DNA of 64,000 bases from Anadara kagoshimensis (lineage: Eukaryota; Mollusca; Bivalvia; Arcoida; Arcidae). The stretch lies in assembly GCA_021292105.1 (NCBI GenBank), contig CM037874.1:28031083-28095082 (forward strand). Direction: 5' to 3'. Position 1 is the stretch's first letter. The number at the start of each line of letters is the position of its first letter. Shown one piece after another: positions 1-10,540 of the stretch. The notes beneath the pieces are model-generated. The model saw only the letters and a list, made by a program, of their open reading frames with translations. It was not told the DNA's origin and made no database searches. The position numbers were made by a program, and so were the translations under genes.

Positions 1-498
1 ACTGTTTGAACCATTCTGTTTGTGACAGTGAAATACTCTTTATATTAATAGAAAATCAAATAAAATTGAATAAATCCATAAAAAATCAAATAAATTTGAA
101 AAAAGATTGATATTATTCACTTACTTTTACCTATTCGTAACAGGAAAACTTTATGCACATTGTCAAAAAGTGTCTGTAGAAAGGAAAATGTTGGTGTTAT
201 GGGGATTTTACATGGAGAAAATACCGAAGTTTATACCGGAAGTGGTCCTTGGTGACGTTTTACGTCATATGCGCAACAGAGTCCGTCATTTGCCTGGATT
301 TTCAACATGGTAAATCCCCATAGCGTCAACGTTTTACCCTGTGTAGATATATTCTGGGCTAATCGCGGATGCGCACAAAGATTTCCTGTTACGACTCGGT
401 ACAAATAAGTGAAAAATAACAATCTTTATTCAATTTATTTGATTTTTTATGGATATGAAGAGTATTTCACTGTCACAAACAGAGTGGTTCTTACAGTA
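1..498. mobile_element. Foldback (near-palindromic) inverted-repeat element, copy 1
   Basis: The two ends are inverted repeats: the left end reads CTGTTTGAACC...GTGACAGTGAAA and the right end TTTCACTGTCAC...TTACAG followed by TA. The homology continues inward almost to the centre (CAGGAAAA near 140 against TTTCCTG near 383; a wet-hairpin arm near 190-330), so the whole unit folds on itself. A second copy lies at 43474-43953. The left end coincides with the window edge. No coding capacity is seen; the short reading frames inside are products of the palindrome. It is probably a non-autonomous DNA transposon with a TA target duplication. Confidence 0.75.
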
Positions 499-619
499 GT
501 ATCTATCGACAACTGTTTCGGTCCTTCAGTACAGACCAGAAAGTTTTACACCGAACTAACTAAGGAGTTGAAGTTCAGCTGCCGACTTATCGAGATATGG
601 ATAGCTAGTGGGCGAAATG

Positions 620-621
<2 letters not shown>

Positions 622-670
<49 letters not shown>
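622..670 (+). repeat. (GA)n microsatellite
   Basis: Uninterrupted GA dinucleotide run of about 24 units. It produces an artificial Arg-Glu repeat reading frame that is not a gene. Confidence 0.95.
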
Positions 671-671
<1 letters not shown>

Positions 672-699
672 AGCCGAATAATCGTCGAGATATAGCTAT

Positions 700-935
700 G
701 AACAGTCGAATGATCTGTCGATTTGACACTAATTTATTGGCTTAGTTTTAAACTTTTGACAGGTTTGTACTGTTTATCTTGGCAACTATTCGGCAGCTGC
801 TACCGGTATCTATGTCTCGACGTACAACTTTTGTCAACTAGCTACCCACATCACTAAAGCAGAGTTTCGACACCTTTTAGATTTGTAGTTAACAGGTTAA
901 ACTTTAGGCATGTCTGTACTGTGTTTATCGTGTAC
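700..935. mobile_element. Degenerate ends of the ACCTGTCGAAAGTTTAACAC inverted-repeat family
   Basis: Right-end signatures of this family (TTTTAAACTTTTGACAGG then TGTACTGT) occur near 743-771, and again more diverged near 890-930. Better copies lie at 62161-62374 and 52908-53722. The body is too decayed to bound exactly. Confidence 0.4.
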
Positions 936-2045
936 GGTTTTTTTCACCGGGAAACTTCACACGGAATTGTTTTTGAATGGAAAATATCATTATTCACTTA
1001 ATTGACTGTAATCTGATCTATGTATTTTTAATATACAGGGAAACAACATATGACATTTCAGTTCTTGTGTTGTTTTTTAATGAAACGCTGTTCACTTTTG
1101 TTTGATCGTTTCAGTAATTGACGTATCGCCGGACACGCCCACAATGTTCCGAAAAAGACCCAGCATGATTGAATTAGACGCAAAAAAGAATGAAAACTCG
1201 ATCTGAATTGTGCCGTTTGGTGACGTCACTGACACCAGTACGTTATTAGATGCCGTCACACTGCTTTGGTACCGTGATGGCAGCCAGTGTCGGAACATAA
1301 TACGCATGGCCGGCGAAACGTGAATTATAGTTCTATCAAGAACAGACAATTGCTATCATTTTCCAGTCCACTTAAAATCAAAAGTCGCAACATATTTTAT
1401 ATTTAAGCGATTAAAATAAGGTGAACACTGTTACATATGATCTACCTTTCTTGCTAATTTTTAATTTTGTTTGATCTTTCATTCCGAAATACGTAATTGA
1501 TGCAATCAGTTTAATTGTGTTATTTACATCCTTCGCGGAAGTTCAATTATATTCCGTTCCATGTTAATGGAAAGTGAACACAATAGTTGTATTTTTTATG
1601 GATTTTAGAGGCCACGCCAATGTAACCAAAGGAAACCTTATATGTCATTCAAGATCTGATGGCAGAATATACATAGAATCTATTTCTTGAAACAAATATT
1701 GCGTGAATAGGCGTGATTATATACAAACGCAAACGCGCTAAATTCTTTCCAATGTATGTGATATTAATTTTAGTTTTATTTTTTTTATTATTATTTTATT
1801 TACTTTTTCCCGATATGGGATGATTTCCAGTAAATTGAAACTTACAAATAAATCACTGGTACAGATTTTCCGGAAATGGATTTTTACTCTAGCATGTTTC
1901 CAATGCAATAAGGAATTTACTCCTTTTTTGGAAAGAATATCCTGGCGGATAAAAAAATCAGCGATACGTTAAGACTATAATTACCTGCCACCAAATCGTT
2001 AACGACCTACATCTTGTATATAGTCATCATTTAAAACGGTTGCAT
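936..2045. other. Non-coding, nothing recognised
   Basis: AT-rich sequence on both strands. A short minus-strand frame at 1092-1349 has no recognisable motif and no splice context. I see no repeat shared with the rest of the window. Confidence 0.6.
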
Positions 2046-2225
2046 GTTGACATAAATGCAGATTTTATCCAGTGAGTGATTTGACGATTTTCTGCTCTCC
2101 GTCCCGTCTCATCTTCCCGTCTTCCTGTTCGAGTTAGCATTTTAGCAGCAACCACCGCCTGGTTAAAGATTTATTTAGTGAAATCGACAGTATACTAATA
2201 TAACAAATGGCGACCCCGGTTGCCA
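2046..2225 (+). mobile_element. Possible short LTR end plus primer-binding site
   Basis: A segment of about 155 bp starts with TG near 2050 and ends ...AACA at 2205. It is followed after two bases by TGGCGACCCCG (2208-2218), which resembles the tRNA-Trp-type primer-binding site of LTR retrotransposons. No gag or pol frame follows and no second LTR was found. This rests on a short match and is only a suggestion. Confidence 0.2.
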
Positions 2226-2559
2226 ATGGTCAGATAGATCCTAGAGCAAGGACGTTTATTTTTCAGCTCTCTTGGCGAAGGTTGACAGTTTTTTACGTTT
2301 CTACACGCATCACCTCCATTTACAAATAATGTAAGTGGAAGCATTTTACGTCATACCAGAATTAAACACATCCAATGGAATGGGATGGAGGACGCGAAAG
2401 TGCGAAAAATAAATGTTGGAACAGGAACATTTCTTCTAATTGCATGAGCGCCATGAGATTGAACTAATGTACTAGTTGCAACTACATAAAGTATGATAAA
2501 TGAAACTAGAACTGTCTCTTGAGATCCAAATATACCCCGCCCCCAACATTTAAAGTTTT

Positions 2560-2757
2560 CCTTCCTGCGACCTTGACCTTTTCGATATGATCTTGGTTCA
2601 ATGACACACCTTTGGATCATGAAGATTATTCATGTGAAGTTTCATGAAAGTCGTCAGACAGACAGATATGGTGATTCCAACATGTATATACCCCCCCCCC
2701 AACTTGTTTGCGGGGGTGTCTCAAACTAGTTTTCGGGGGGGGGGGGGTATAATAAGA
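2560..2757 (+). repeat. Mollusc-type dispersed repeat with C-run and G-run ends
   Basis: Contains a CCTTGACCTTTTCG segment, GTTTCATGAAA, a CAGACAGACAG stretch, then a C10 run (about 2691-2701) and a G12 run (about 2736-2748) followed by TATAAT. The C and G runs could pair as a hairpin. A related repeat lies at 27241-27499 with the same GTTTCATGAAAA and terminal G run. Repeats of this shape are common in molluscan genomes (family knowledge). Confidence 0.6.
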
Positions 2758-2804
2758 AATTCCGCCAATGTAGTTTACTGGTACGGTTACACAAGTTCCA
2801 ATAT

Positions 2805-2975
2805 GGATTCACACATAACGGATGTAGCTGGCTAAACGGGAGGTGCTTACACTTCTTTAGATACCGGTGTCTTACTTCCCTGGTGGAAGTTCAAGTGTTT
2901 AACCTGATGTGTCAGTTTTTGCTTTGCTTTGGGATTGTGGTTTTGGACATGGATTGGTATGTTTTTTTAATTGGG
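2805..2975 (+). mobile_element. Penelope-like element 3' tail fragment
   Basis: Shares the 3' tail of the element at 20012-21930: GGATGTAGCTGGCTAAAC, AGGTGCTTAC, CCCTGGTGGAAGTTC and GGACATGGATTGGTATG. Only the untranslated tail is present. Confidence 0.75.
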
Positions 2976-3277
2976 TAGCAATGAGTTACAAGACCGAAAT
3001 CCATTGCTATATTATGTAGTTTAATGCTGTTCTCAAGGTATATTTGTTTAAGACGCCCTTTTATTCTCGATCTGTGTTATTGCTTACTTCTTGTTAAAAT
3101 GTCTTGCTTTAACGACGAAGCCCAAATTTAATCCACCTCATCAAATTGAATAGCGTGTGCTGAATTGATTAATAAGAACGTTATAGTAAGTGTTGTTCTA
3201 TGGCATCAATTCTTACTAGGTGCCATATTACATAGTATACTTTTTTCAAGTGAACATTTTATTTTTTAATATTCAAT

Positions 3278-3425
3278 CATGATTTTACACGTGACAGGTG
3301 TGGCTAGCTCGACAGAATTGCGCTTACCGTTCAGAGCAAACTGCCTCACTGGTTTGAAATTTACTTGTCAGTTTTCAAAGTTTGCATTTGGGAATGATAT
3401 TTGGACATGGATTGGTATATATATG
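3278..3425 (+). mobile_element. Penelope-like element 3' tail fragment
   Basis: Contains CACGTGACAGGTGTGGCTAG near the start and GGACATGGATTGGTAT at the end. The middle is diverged. Confidence 0.65.
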
Positions 3426-3494
3426 AATTTATCGCGGAATGGCTTATGTAACTTATACTTTCTTCTACATATATTTATAATCATTCTTTAAATA

Positions 3495-4073
3495 ATCAAT
3501 CAAACATACTTATCCATGTCCGAATCACAATCCAGAAGCAAAGTAAAAACTTGGGAACTGACAAGTTAGGTTAGACACGTGAACTTTCAACAGGGAAGTG
3601 AGACTGGGTGCTCCGGAAGGGTAAGCACCTCCTGTTTAGCTAGCTACACCCGCCACGTGTTTACTTAAAATTGTGTGAAAGGAACATGGAACTATAGGAC
3701 GTCAAATATATCCATGGCAATCCTGGACACAGAGACATCAAACTTATCAACAATACTGTGATGACGGCCATAGAACTTTTTGAGGTCCTTGATAAGCCTA
3801 GGCTTGCAATATTCATGAGTCAACAGTTTATTCGCAAGCAGCCTACTTCGTTGTACAAAGTCCCCGTGATGGGAACAAGCTCTACCATAGCGTATTAATT
3901 GGGAAACAAATACACCATAAGCAGGAGAAGCAGGTATATTGCTACATAAAAAAGGAAAGTTGACAATAGAAAAATTGAAGTCATTACGTTTGTCATAAAG
4001 TTTCAAATGTAGCCTTTCGTGTGCGCCATAATTCAGGATTAAGTGTAAATATGAAGCAGAACTTGAGGAATCA
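3495..4073 (-). mobile_element. 5'-truncated Penelope-like retroelement with 3' end of the RT gene
   Basis: On the minus strand, 4006-3692 encodes about 104 residues nearly identical to the C-terminal end of the reverse-transcriptase protein at 20012-21726 (LYDKR..DFNFSIVNFPFLCS, RYGRACSHHGDFVQRSRLL, FYGRHHSIVDKFDVSVSRI). This is followed by the 3' tail down to 3495. The copy is cut at its 5' side near 4073. It is flanked by 47-bp direct repeats (3448-3494 and 4074-4120), four differences apart, which I read as the target-site duplication. Confidence 0.9.
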
Positions 4074-4609
4074 GTAACTTATACGTTCACCTACATATCT
4101 TTATAATCATTCTTTAAATATAAGTATAAAATTACCTTGGTAAAACTTTATGAGATTACAAGTATAACTGAAGAAAATGAATAATCATCTCGTGTTATTT
4201 AAGATTTACAAGGACATTTCTTTAACACCGTGACACAGAATGACAAAATAAAGTCACTCGTGCAGTTAAATATACTTCAATATAAAATTTGTAATATATT
4301 ATAATAAATGCAAAATAGAGATATATAAAGTGATAATAAAAAATAAATACGTAAAAAAACAAAACAATTATAAATAAATAAAGATATCGTTTATCTGGGC
4401 TATTTCGGTATTATATTGATCGATTTATTATGAGTGTTGGAAATTTGTTCATGAAAAAAGTATACAGATAAACTTAAAACCTATAAGTTGTAACTTTAGA
4501 TCTTTAACGTGATAAAGTATGTATGTTTTTGATTTGAATCAAATTTTAATTGAATAGGGTCTTGCACACGGTCAAAGTTGTAGTAAAAGATAAAACAATT
4601 ACAGAACAA

Positions 4610-4866
4610 GGTCCCGGTTTCGCAATAATTCCTTAGCTAAGATATTCCTTAACTTAAATTTAGCAAATTTTTGTAATCTCTTTTTAGAACTACTGGTATA
4701 TTTTGGTCAAAACTAAATGTAAATGTTTTAATCTAGAAGTGATCTTAAAAATGACACTTTAAATTTCAAAATAATTTAAAAATTAACAAAATTATAAAGA
4801 TTTGAAATTTTGCAAGATTAAATTTAAGGAAAATCTTAGGTAAGGTAAGATTGTGAAACCTGGTCC
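4610..4866. mobile_element. Inverted-repeat MITE (GGTCCCGG family), copy 1
   Basis: About 257 bp with long inverted ends: left GGTCCCGGTTTCGCAAT then TTCCTTAGCTAAG, right CTTAGGTAAGGTAAG then GTGAAACCTGGTCC. The interior is AT-rich and non-coding. Related copies at 48603-48860 and 50595-50839 define the family. Confidence 0.75.
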
Positions 4867-5005
4867 AGATCCTAAGTCGTTAATGCATTTTACAATTTGT
4901 ATCAATTTATCCCGCCGTAAGTAATTAGCTTCCTAATTAATATTGGCATGTGCTATGCACGTCCTGTACTCAAACACATGACTTATAGTATTTGTATTTA
5001 CTTAC

Positions 5006-5243
5006 CTGTAATAATTACTGTTTTTCCCTCCAATCTTTTCTGACTTCTACAAGGCACATTCCATCTGATGTAACGGCGTAACACGAAAATACCCAAAAGA
5101 ATTAAAGCAATTATAACTGGAACTAAAAAGGCCGGCGAAAAAAGCTCCATTGCATCTTTTAAATCAGTCTTTAAATGTTTCCATACTTGTTTCATTTCAA
5201 TATTTTCTTTCGGAGGATGGATAATTTTCTGTTCCTTTCCCAT
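5006..5243 (-). CDS. First coding exon of a retinol-dehydrogenase-like short-chain dehydrogenase (partial gene)
   Basis: The exon starts at ATG 5243-5241 and runs to a donor (ACAG|GTAAGT) at 5006/5005, giving 79 codons plus one base (phase 1). Residues about 33-57 form one strongly hydrophobic membrane segment (SPAFLVPVIIALILLGIFVL) followed by RRYIRW, then LEGKTVIITG. That last stretch is the first beta strand and the start of the TGxxxGxG cofactor motif of classical short-chain dehydrogenases. An N-terminal anchor followed by GKTVIITG is typical of RDH11/12/13/14-type NADPH-dependent retinal reductases of the endoplasmic reticulum or mitochondria (family knowledge). The glycine motif is interrupted by the intron. 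No later exon (NNAG or YxxxK motifs) was found in 1-5005, so the first intron would exceed 5 kb. Substrate is unknown. Confidence 0.8.
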
Positions 5244-5833
5244 TTTAAAATTAGTGTGCCACTTACTTTATTTAAATTCCATCTGCCAGGCTCTCTAACA
5301 AGTTCTAAAACTAAACCGTCTTCTGATGTTTAATTGTATAACATTGTACTCTGTAGTATCAAAAAGCAGACGATATCGTTGTTTCCTGTTTCATTGAGGC
5401 ACCGTGCGTTCTTTGATGTGTGTAGATTTATATAGGTAAATCAAAACGTATCACAGCGTCTCGCCTTCTTTTAATATCTCTATTATGATTTGATAATACT
5501 TATATGATGCACGCACTGTTTATCACGCTTCAACATTCTACCACTCTAAACCAACCGACCCAAAGAGTAAAACAGCAACCATAAGCCATCAACTTTTGAC
5601 GTAAATGTTGTATTAGTAAATTGTGTATTGTTTTTTTTTATATTTACCACCGAAACAATTACAATGTAACAGTGATGGTTACTACAAGTTACAACATCTA
5701 GTATCTTAGCAATATGTTATATATTGACATTTCAATTAACACATTGTCACATTTTTGAGACAATTATCACGATTGTGAAAGAAAATCAGACTTTTGTCAC
5801 TTTGAATTAGAAGGCGCGGTATAGAATATCATG

Positions 5834-5890
<57 letters not shown>
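5834..5890 (+). repeat. Compound (TC)n(TA)n(TG)n microsatellite
   Basis: TC, TA and TG dinucleotide runs lie back to back, 600 bp upstream of the dehydrogenase start. Confidence 0.95.
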
Positions 5891-6184
5891 CCACATATTT
5901 TGTCTTGTTGTGTTGTTATATCCAATTCTTACATGGCAAATGCTTGCTAATATTTTTTCATTGCTATTTTCTAAATTAAAATTCAGAAATTAAGTATGTT
6001 TGTGTATAAAATCTTGTTGGAGGGTACATAAAGTGTCTCATTTATCTTGAAACACTGTAACATGTACTTGTGAACACTATACTCACGAAACAACAAAACA
6101 AACCATTAAAAACATCGTAGAGATTTTCAGAAATATTACTTTTAAGATGTATTTTGTTTTTAATTGGAAACATACATTTCAAAT

Positions 6185-6350
6185 TACATATTATACCGGT
6201 TTTAATTGTACAGCACTAGACGGCCGTTTCGGAATACAATTCCTCATCAGTAGTGCTTGGACCAAAACTTTTTTTTTAAGATGCTGGAAGAAACCCTAAA
6301 GGATCAAAACATATTTTACCAAAATCAGCTAAGGTAATCCTTTGCATGAG
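6185..6350 (-). mobile_element. Small hammerhead-bearing retroelement (retrozyme-like), copy A
   Basis: About 165 bp on the minus strand. It starts with a CTTAGCTGATTTTGGT segment, includes TTTTGGTCCAAG, contains the hammerhead ribozyme at 6211-6258 and ends near CCGGTATAATATG. Six more diverged copies share this layout (around 9244, 11526, 32126, 35065, 35875 and 44233). No coding capacity. Such small ribozyme-bearing elements, and Penelope-like elements with hammerheads in their terminal repeats, are known from bivalves and other animals. Confidence 0.75.
6211..6258 (-). ncRNA. Hammerhead ribozyme, canonical core
   Basis: Minus strand, in order: AAGCACTA (stem I 5' side), CTGATGAG, GAATTGTATTC (stem II hairpin, extended by G:C to GGAAT-TGT-ATTCC), CGAAAC, GGCCGTC (very short stem III plus the GUC cleavage triplet), and TAGTGCTG (stem I 3' side, perfectly complementary to AGCACTA). 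All conserved hammerhead core bases are present, so cleavage is predicted after GUC between the complements of 6219 and 6218. A minimal stem III is typical of hammerheads in Penelope-like elements and animal retrozymes. Confidence 0.88.
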
Positions 6351-6444
6351 TTTTAATGTGTTACCAATCAATTATAAATATAAACTTAAACTGAAGTTTA
6401 CGTTTTACGATCTGTTAGTAGTAACCTCCTGTCCTAATATAAAA

Positions 6445-6575
6445 TTACCATGGATATATTTGAAATCCCATAGTTGCATATTCCTTTCCATACTCTTTAT
6501 GACACACGTGGCGATTGTAGCTAGTAAAACAGAGGGTGCTTACTATTCCGGAGAACTGGGCCTCACTGCTGTAAG
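6445..6575 (+). mobile_element. Penelope-like element 3' tail fragment
   Basis: Contains TGGATATATTTGAAATCCCA, then TTCCTTTCCATAC, GACACACGTGGCG and GTAGCTAG before the match fades. Confidence 0.65.
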
Positions 6576-6903
6576 TGCAAGTATTTACCTGAATCTGCCA
6601 ACATTCGAAGCCTCGTGATTTGAAAATGGATCGGGATATTTGAATTTAATGAGATCCAATTACAAAATTAGCAAACGGCACTACCTTAATGACTAGCCGG
6701 TTATAACAATCAGAGACCATGATACAGATTAAAACGTCAATTCCAAGGCCTAATTGCACAAGGCATAATGAAACATTAATAAAACAAAAATTAACAAATC
6801 ATTTAATTTAATGATAATTATGGTTTAATAAATGGTTAAGACTAATGTTTTGAAAAACGTGGCCTTGGCCCTTTTGTTCTCCTGCTAATCAAACAATTTT
6901 ATA

Positions 6904-7080
6904 GTATTTGTCACATGTTATTTTCGATTGCAACACGTGAGATAAAATTCCAACACAATGCTCAAGTAAGGACCGACGTTTATATGGAAAGTAATGCTTA
7001 TATTGTAGGATTGGTGATAAAAACAATAAACAATGGTTGCTAACGTTCACTTTATTGTTATGATATAAATCGACGACAAA
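6904..7080 (+). repeat. Direct repeat, left copy
   Basis: Matches 7938-8102 along its length (CACATGTTATTTT, GCAACACGTG, GCTTATATTGTAGGA, ATGGTTGCTAA, TAAATCGACGAC). The two copies bracket about 860 bp of AT-rich sequence. I cannot tell whether they are terminal repeats of a decayed element or a local duplication. Confidence 0.55.
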
Positions 7081-7937
7081 GGGTCAACTTGACCCTAACA
7101 TTTTCTTGTCCTGCTAATCAACCAATTATCCAATCAATACTTAGGTAAGGTGTTATTATTCACCATAAAAAATCTACCAATTTTAATTCGCTGCAATTTG
7201 GCTTTTTTGCCAAATAAAGTTGTCAATAGCATCTTCTATTGAAAAGGGAGATGATTCTGTATAGTGAACTTAAATTTTACACAGAATTTTTCAAAATATT
7301 CAAGTATTCTCTACTACTTTATGAACACAGCCTAGAAAGCAGATGGAAATTTATGTATAGATTTAAGATGAATCATTTAAGACAATTTTGAATGCTATAT
7401 GGATATTGAATGTAAAAAAAAATAAATTATTTTATTAAGAGGCCTTATGGAAAATGATAAAATAAGTGTATCTCATGTTAAAAAGTATAATATTTCTATA
7501 CTTCTACCACATTACCCCGAGTATTCTGTCATTAATTCTTCATTACTAGAAACATTAGATTGGATTGTGACATACTTAAATGAAAATCAACTGAATTAAA
7601 ATGGAGTGATAATTTAACTTTAAATGAGCTGAAAAATGTTAAATGTATATGTGAAAACAATTAAGATTGATTTATTCCAGTGTCTTTGCTTTAGATTTTG
7701 TTCAAATAGCAAAGAAAATGATAATGGGACTAAAACTTCACCTGTGTTGCGAGAGTTATCTCCCATGTGTATAGAAACCCACATAAGAAATAAAAACTCC
7801 TCAAATACTGCTTTCACCTTATCAGATTTTGGTATATTTTTTTACCATTATCATTTTATGTATCTAAAAGATTACTAGAAAGAAAATATATTCTGTTGCA
7901 ATTAGTTTGAGGTCAAACTGTAGATTGACTGGACTAA
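7081..7937. other. AT-rich interval between direct repeats
   Basis: Open frames near 7620-7878 lie on both strands over the same bases and have no recognisable motif. A CTCCTGCTAATCAA-like phrase near 6880 recurs near 7110. I see no gene. Confidence 0.5.
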
Positions 7938-8102
7938 ATATAAAGTAACTGCCACATGTTTTTCCTTTGCAACACGTGCGTTAGATAAAAGATAAACTAA
8001 GGACTGAAGTTGAAATAAAGAGTAAAGCTTATATTGTAGGAGTGACAATAAAATAAATGGTTGCTAATGTTCGCTTCATTGCTATGATCTAAATCGACGA
8101 CA
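7938..8102 (+). repeat. Direct repeat, right copy
   Basis: Partner of 6904-7080, with moderate divergence and small indels. Confidence 0.55.
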
Positions 8103-8256
8103 TAAAAATGAATGTTTTATATGCCACTGCTTAAACTGTACGATTTAATTCCTTTCCATCGTCGGTTAGGAGTAGATCTGAAATAAAAATATAATTACCT
8201 GGCGTTTCCAACAAATTTGTCATGTGCTAATTTAAACTGGTGTTTTCATGTAAATA

Positions 8257-8434
8257 CAGCCAAACATGTCTATAAAGACTATCCAAGGGAACCAGTAAAG
8301 TGAGTGACCTTTATATGCAAGGGACTTTCAATACAGGTTCAAATGATATGAATTAAGAACAATTGAGATACCATTCTACTGGTCTTTTTAAGCAGGTGAC
8401 CTTTATATATGAGTGGCATTTAAAGCAGGTTGGA
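8257..8434. mobile_element. CAGTCAAACCTGTCTATA-family MITE
   Basis: About 178 bp. The left end is CAGCCAAACATGTCTATAAAG and the right end AAAGCAGGTTGGA; the interior holds GACCTTTATAT phrases and ATACAGGTTCAAATGATATG. The same layout occurs at 26346-26524, where ends and TA duplication are clearer. Confidence 0.65.
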
Positions 8435-9230
8435 ATTTGGCGCGAAACGTAATTAAAATAAAATAATATTAGGTAGTTAAACGAAGTTTTGCTTCTATTG
8501 CATGTAATTCAAAGGGTTCAAAATTATGTTTTGTAATGGAAGGTCTAAGACCTTTTGTCTTTATTTTTGGAAGGCCCACAATAATTTGAAAGTCCAGTAT
8601 TAACATTGAAAGGTTCATGTGTAACATTTTTTATATAAAAAAATAGTATTATCATGGTAAAATGGCAGGTCCGAAATACTTCCACAGTTTAAATGTCAAA
8701 AGCCCCAATATGAAATCAATATTCTCTGGTCCTCGCACCACGGGAGTTGGAAGCCCTGAATTCACTTATGTTTCGAAATTTAAAGTAGATAAAGAATTCA
8801 AATGTAACATTAAGCATTGCCTAAAGTTGGAAGTAAAAGATGAAACACTGGTGCGCTTTATGAAACTTTGGGATTTATCCAAAAACAACAAGCACTCGCA
8901 CCAAATATCATATAAACAGAATTGGACTAACTGTATATCAAGTATTAGTAGCGTTCATCAGTGAAATTCAAGAATTTTACTAATAAATAAATTTGACTTA
9001 ATAAGTTTTACTGTTAAACGTGACAATAACAGGATTTCGGGTAAAGTATTTCTGTTAATATAATCTTTATATAGTTTTTTGAAAAAAGAAATCATGCGAT
9101 TTTAGAAAATACATTTTTACATTTTAATGACTCAAAAGACTTGCTTAATAGCTAAGTTGGATTTGGTGTAAACTGCAATTTCGTACTTCTGTTTTTCTCT
9201 TTCAGCTGCTTGAGAAATATTAGATTTTTA
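8435..9230. other. No recognised gene
   Basis: A 100-codon frame at 8662-8964 (begins MAGPKYFHSLN) has no domain I recognise and no splice or repeat support. It may be chance. The rest is AT-rich. Confidence 0.5.
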
Positions 9231-9243
9231 TAATATTTGGTCC

Positions 9244-9292
9244 GAGCACTACTTATTTGGAATTTTACTCCGAAACGGCAGCCTAGTACTAC
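9244..9292 (+). ncRNA. Degenerate hammerhead ribozyme copy
   Basis: The order is kept (GAGCACTA, core, hairpin GAATTTTACTC, CGAAAC, GGCAGCC, TAGTACT), but the core reads CTTATTTG instead of CTGATGAG and the cleavage triplet is GCC. It is predicted inactive. Confidence 0.7.
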
Positions 9293-9374
9293 AAGTTTCA
9301 AACAAGTTTAGTAATGATATACATGTATAGTACTTGCAGGTGTGTTATCCATTCATAAATAATACAATTCAAAA

Positions 9375-9605
9375 ACAAACATACTAATCCATGTCCGAAT
9401 CACGGTCCAGAAGCAACGTATAAAACTTTGGAACTGACAAGTTAGGTTAGACACGTGGACTTCTATCAGGGAAGTTAGGCCGGGTGTTCCGGAAGGGTAA
9501 GCACTTCTTGTTTAGCTAGCTATACCCGCCACGCGTGTTATCAAAATTGTGTGAAAGGAACATGGAACTATGTGACGTCAAAAATATCCAGGGCAATCAA
9601 ATGAC
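9375..9605 (-). mobile_element. Penelope-like element 3' tail fragment
   Basis: Carries ACATACTAATCCATGTCCG, then GACAAGTTAGGTTAGACACG, CCGGAAGGGTAAGC, GTTTAGCTAGC and GGAACATGGAACTATG on the plus strand, the complement of the tail at 21727-21930. Confidence 0.85.
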
Positions 9606-10009
9606 ATTAGATATACTATGATTACTATGGTGGTAATTAAAACAATCTAGGGGTTAGTATTGTTTCTATGTTAAAGCTTCGTTTCCAACACTTTCAACTT
9701 TATTTTTCAGTTATATTGTTTGTAGTTTCGTTCTCACAGATACCCTTCTGCTTTTCTTAAGTAACTTTAAAAATTCCTAATAATCTTTAAATTCATAACA
9801 TCGTGGTCACTTTTATTCTGCATGTTATTATGATATTCCTACTTTTCTCTAGAATTCTAAATACAAGAATATCCAAATTGTTGCGGCCTTTGCAATTTTC
9901 GCAAATTTCATAAATCATTTGACATTGAGGTTACCTGTCTTCAAACTGAAAAAAAGAAATGTGAGCAAATTCACTTTGTGAAATGAATGAATCACAAACA
10001 TATATAATA

Positions 10010-10280
10010 GTTTTATGGCCGTCATCTCAGTATTGTTGATAAGTTTGATGTCTCTGTGTCCAGGATTGTCCTGGATATACTTGAAGTCCCATAGTTCCAC
10101 GTTCCTTTCACACAATTTTGATTACGCACGTGGCGGGTGTAGTTAGCTAAACAGGAGGTGCTCACCCGGCGTCACTTCCCTGATGGAAGTTCACGTGTCT
10201 AACATGACTTGTCAGTTCCAAAATTCTTACTTTGCTCCTGGATTGTTATTTGGACATGGATTAGTAAATTTGTTTTTGAT
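10010..10280 (+). mobile_element. Penelope-like element 3' end (last RT codons plus tail)
   Basis: Begins in the last codons of the reverse transcriptase (TTTTATGGCCGTCATC...GTATTGTTGATAAG) and continues through the full tail to GGACATGGATTAGTAAATTT. Confidence 0.85.
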
Positions 10281-10374
10281 TAATATCAATGTTCAAAGTA
10301 AAAAAGCAAAGAAAACACATTGATATATGAAAATTAAAGTAAAAATATGAAATACTGCCAGGGAAATGAAAATA

Positions 10375-10540
10375 GATGGTCCGAAAAGGTCAGCACCACC
10401 TGTCTACCATATGTTTAAAATCAAGTTCTGTTCCTGGAACGTAGAATTAATATTGTAACACTAATAAGCCTAGGCTCGCAACATACCTGGGACAACTATT
10501 TATATGTAAGGTGTTCCGTAGCGCAAAACATTTATAGGAT
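10375..10540 (-). mobile_element. Eroded Penelope-like 3' fragment
   Basis: GGTCAGCACCACCTGT and AAGCCTAGGCTCGCAACAT match the complement of the tail and of the RT C-terminus. The remainder is badly diverged. Confidence 0.5.

Noticed and set aside
409..681. Reading frame with an Arg-Glu repeat
   Set aside because: It is a read-through of the (GA)n tract and of the end of the foldback element; no other coding support.
8662..8964. 100-codon reading frame
   Set aside because: No recognisable domain, splice sites or repeat relationship; length is within chance for the window.
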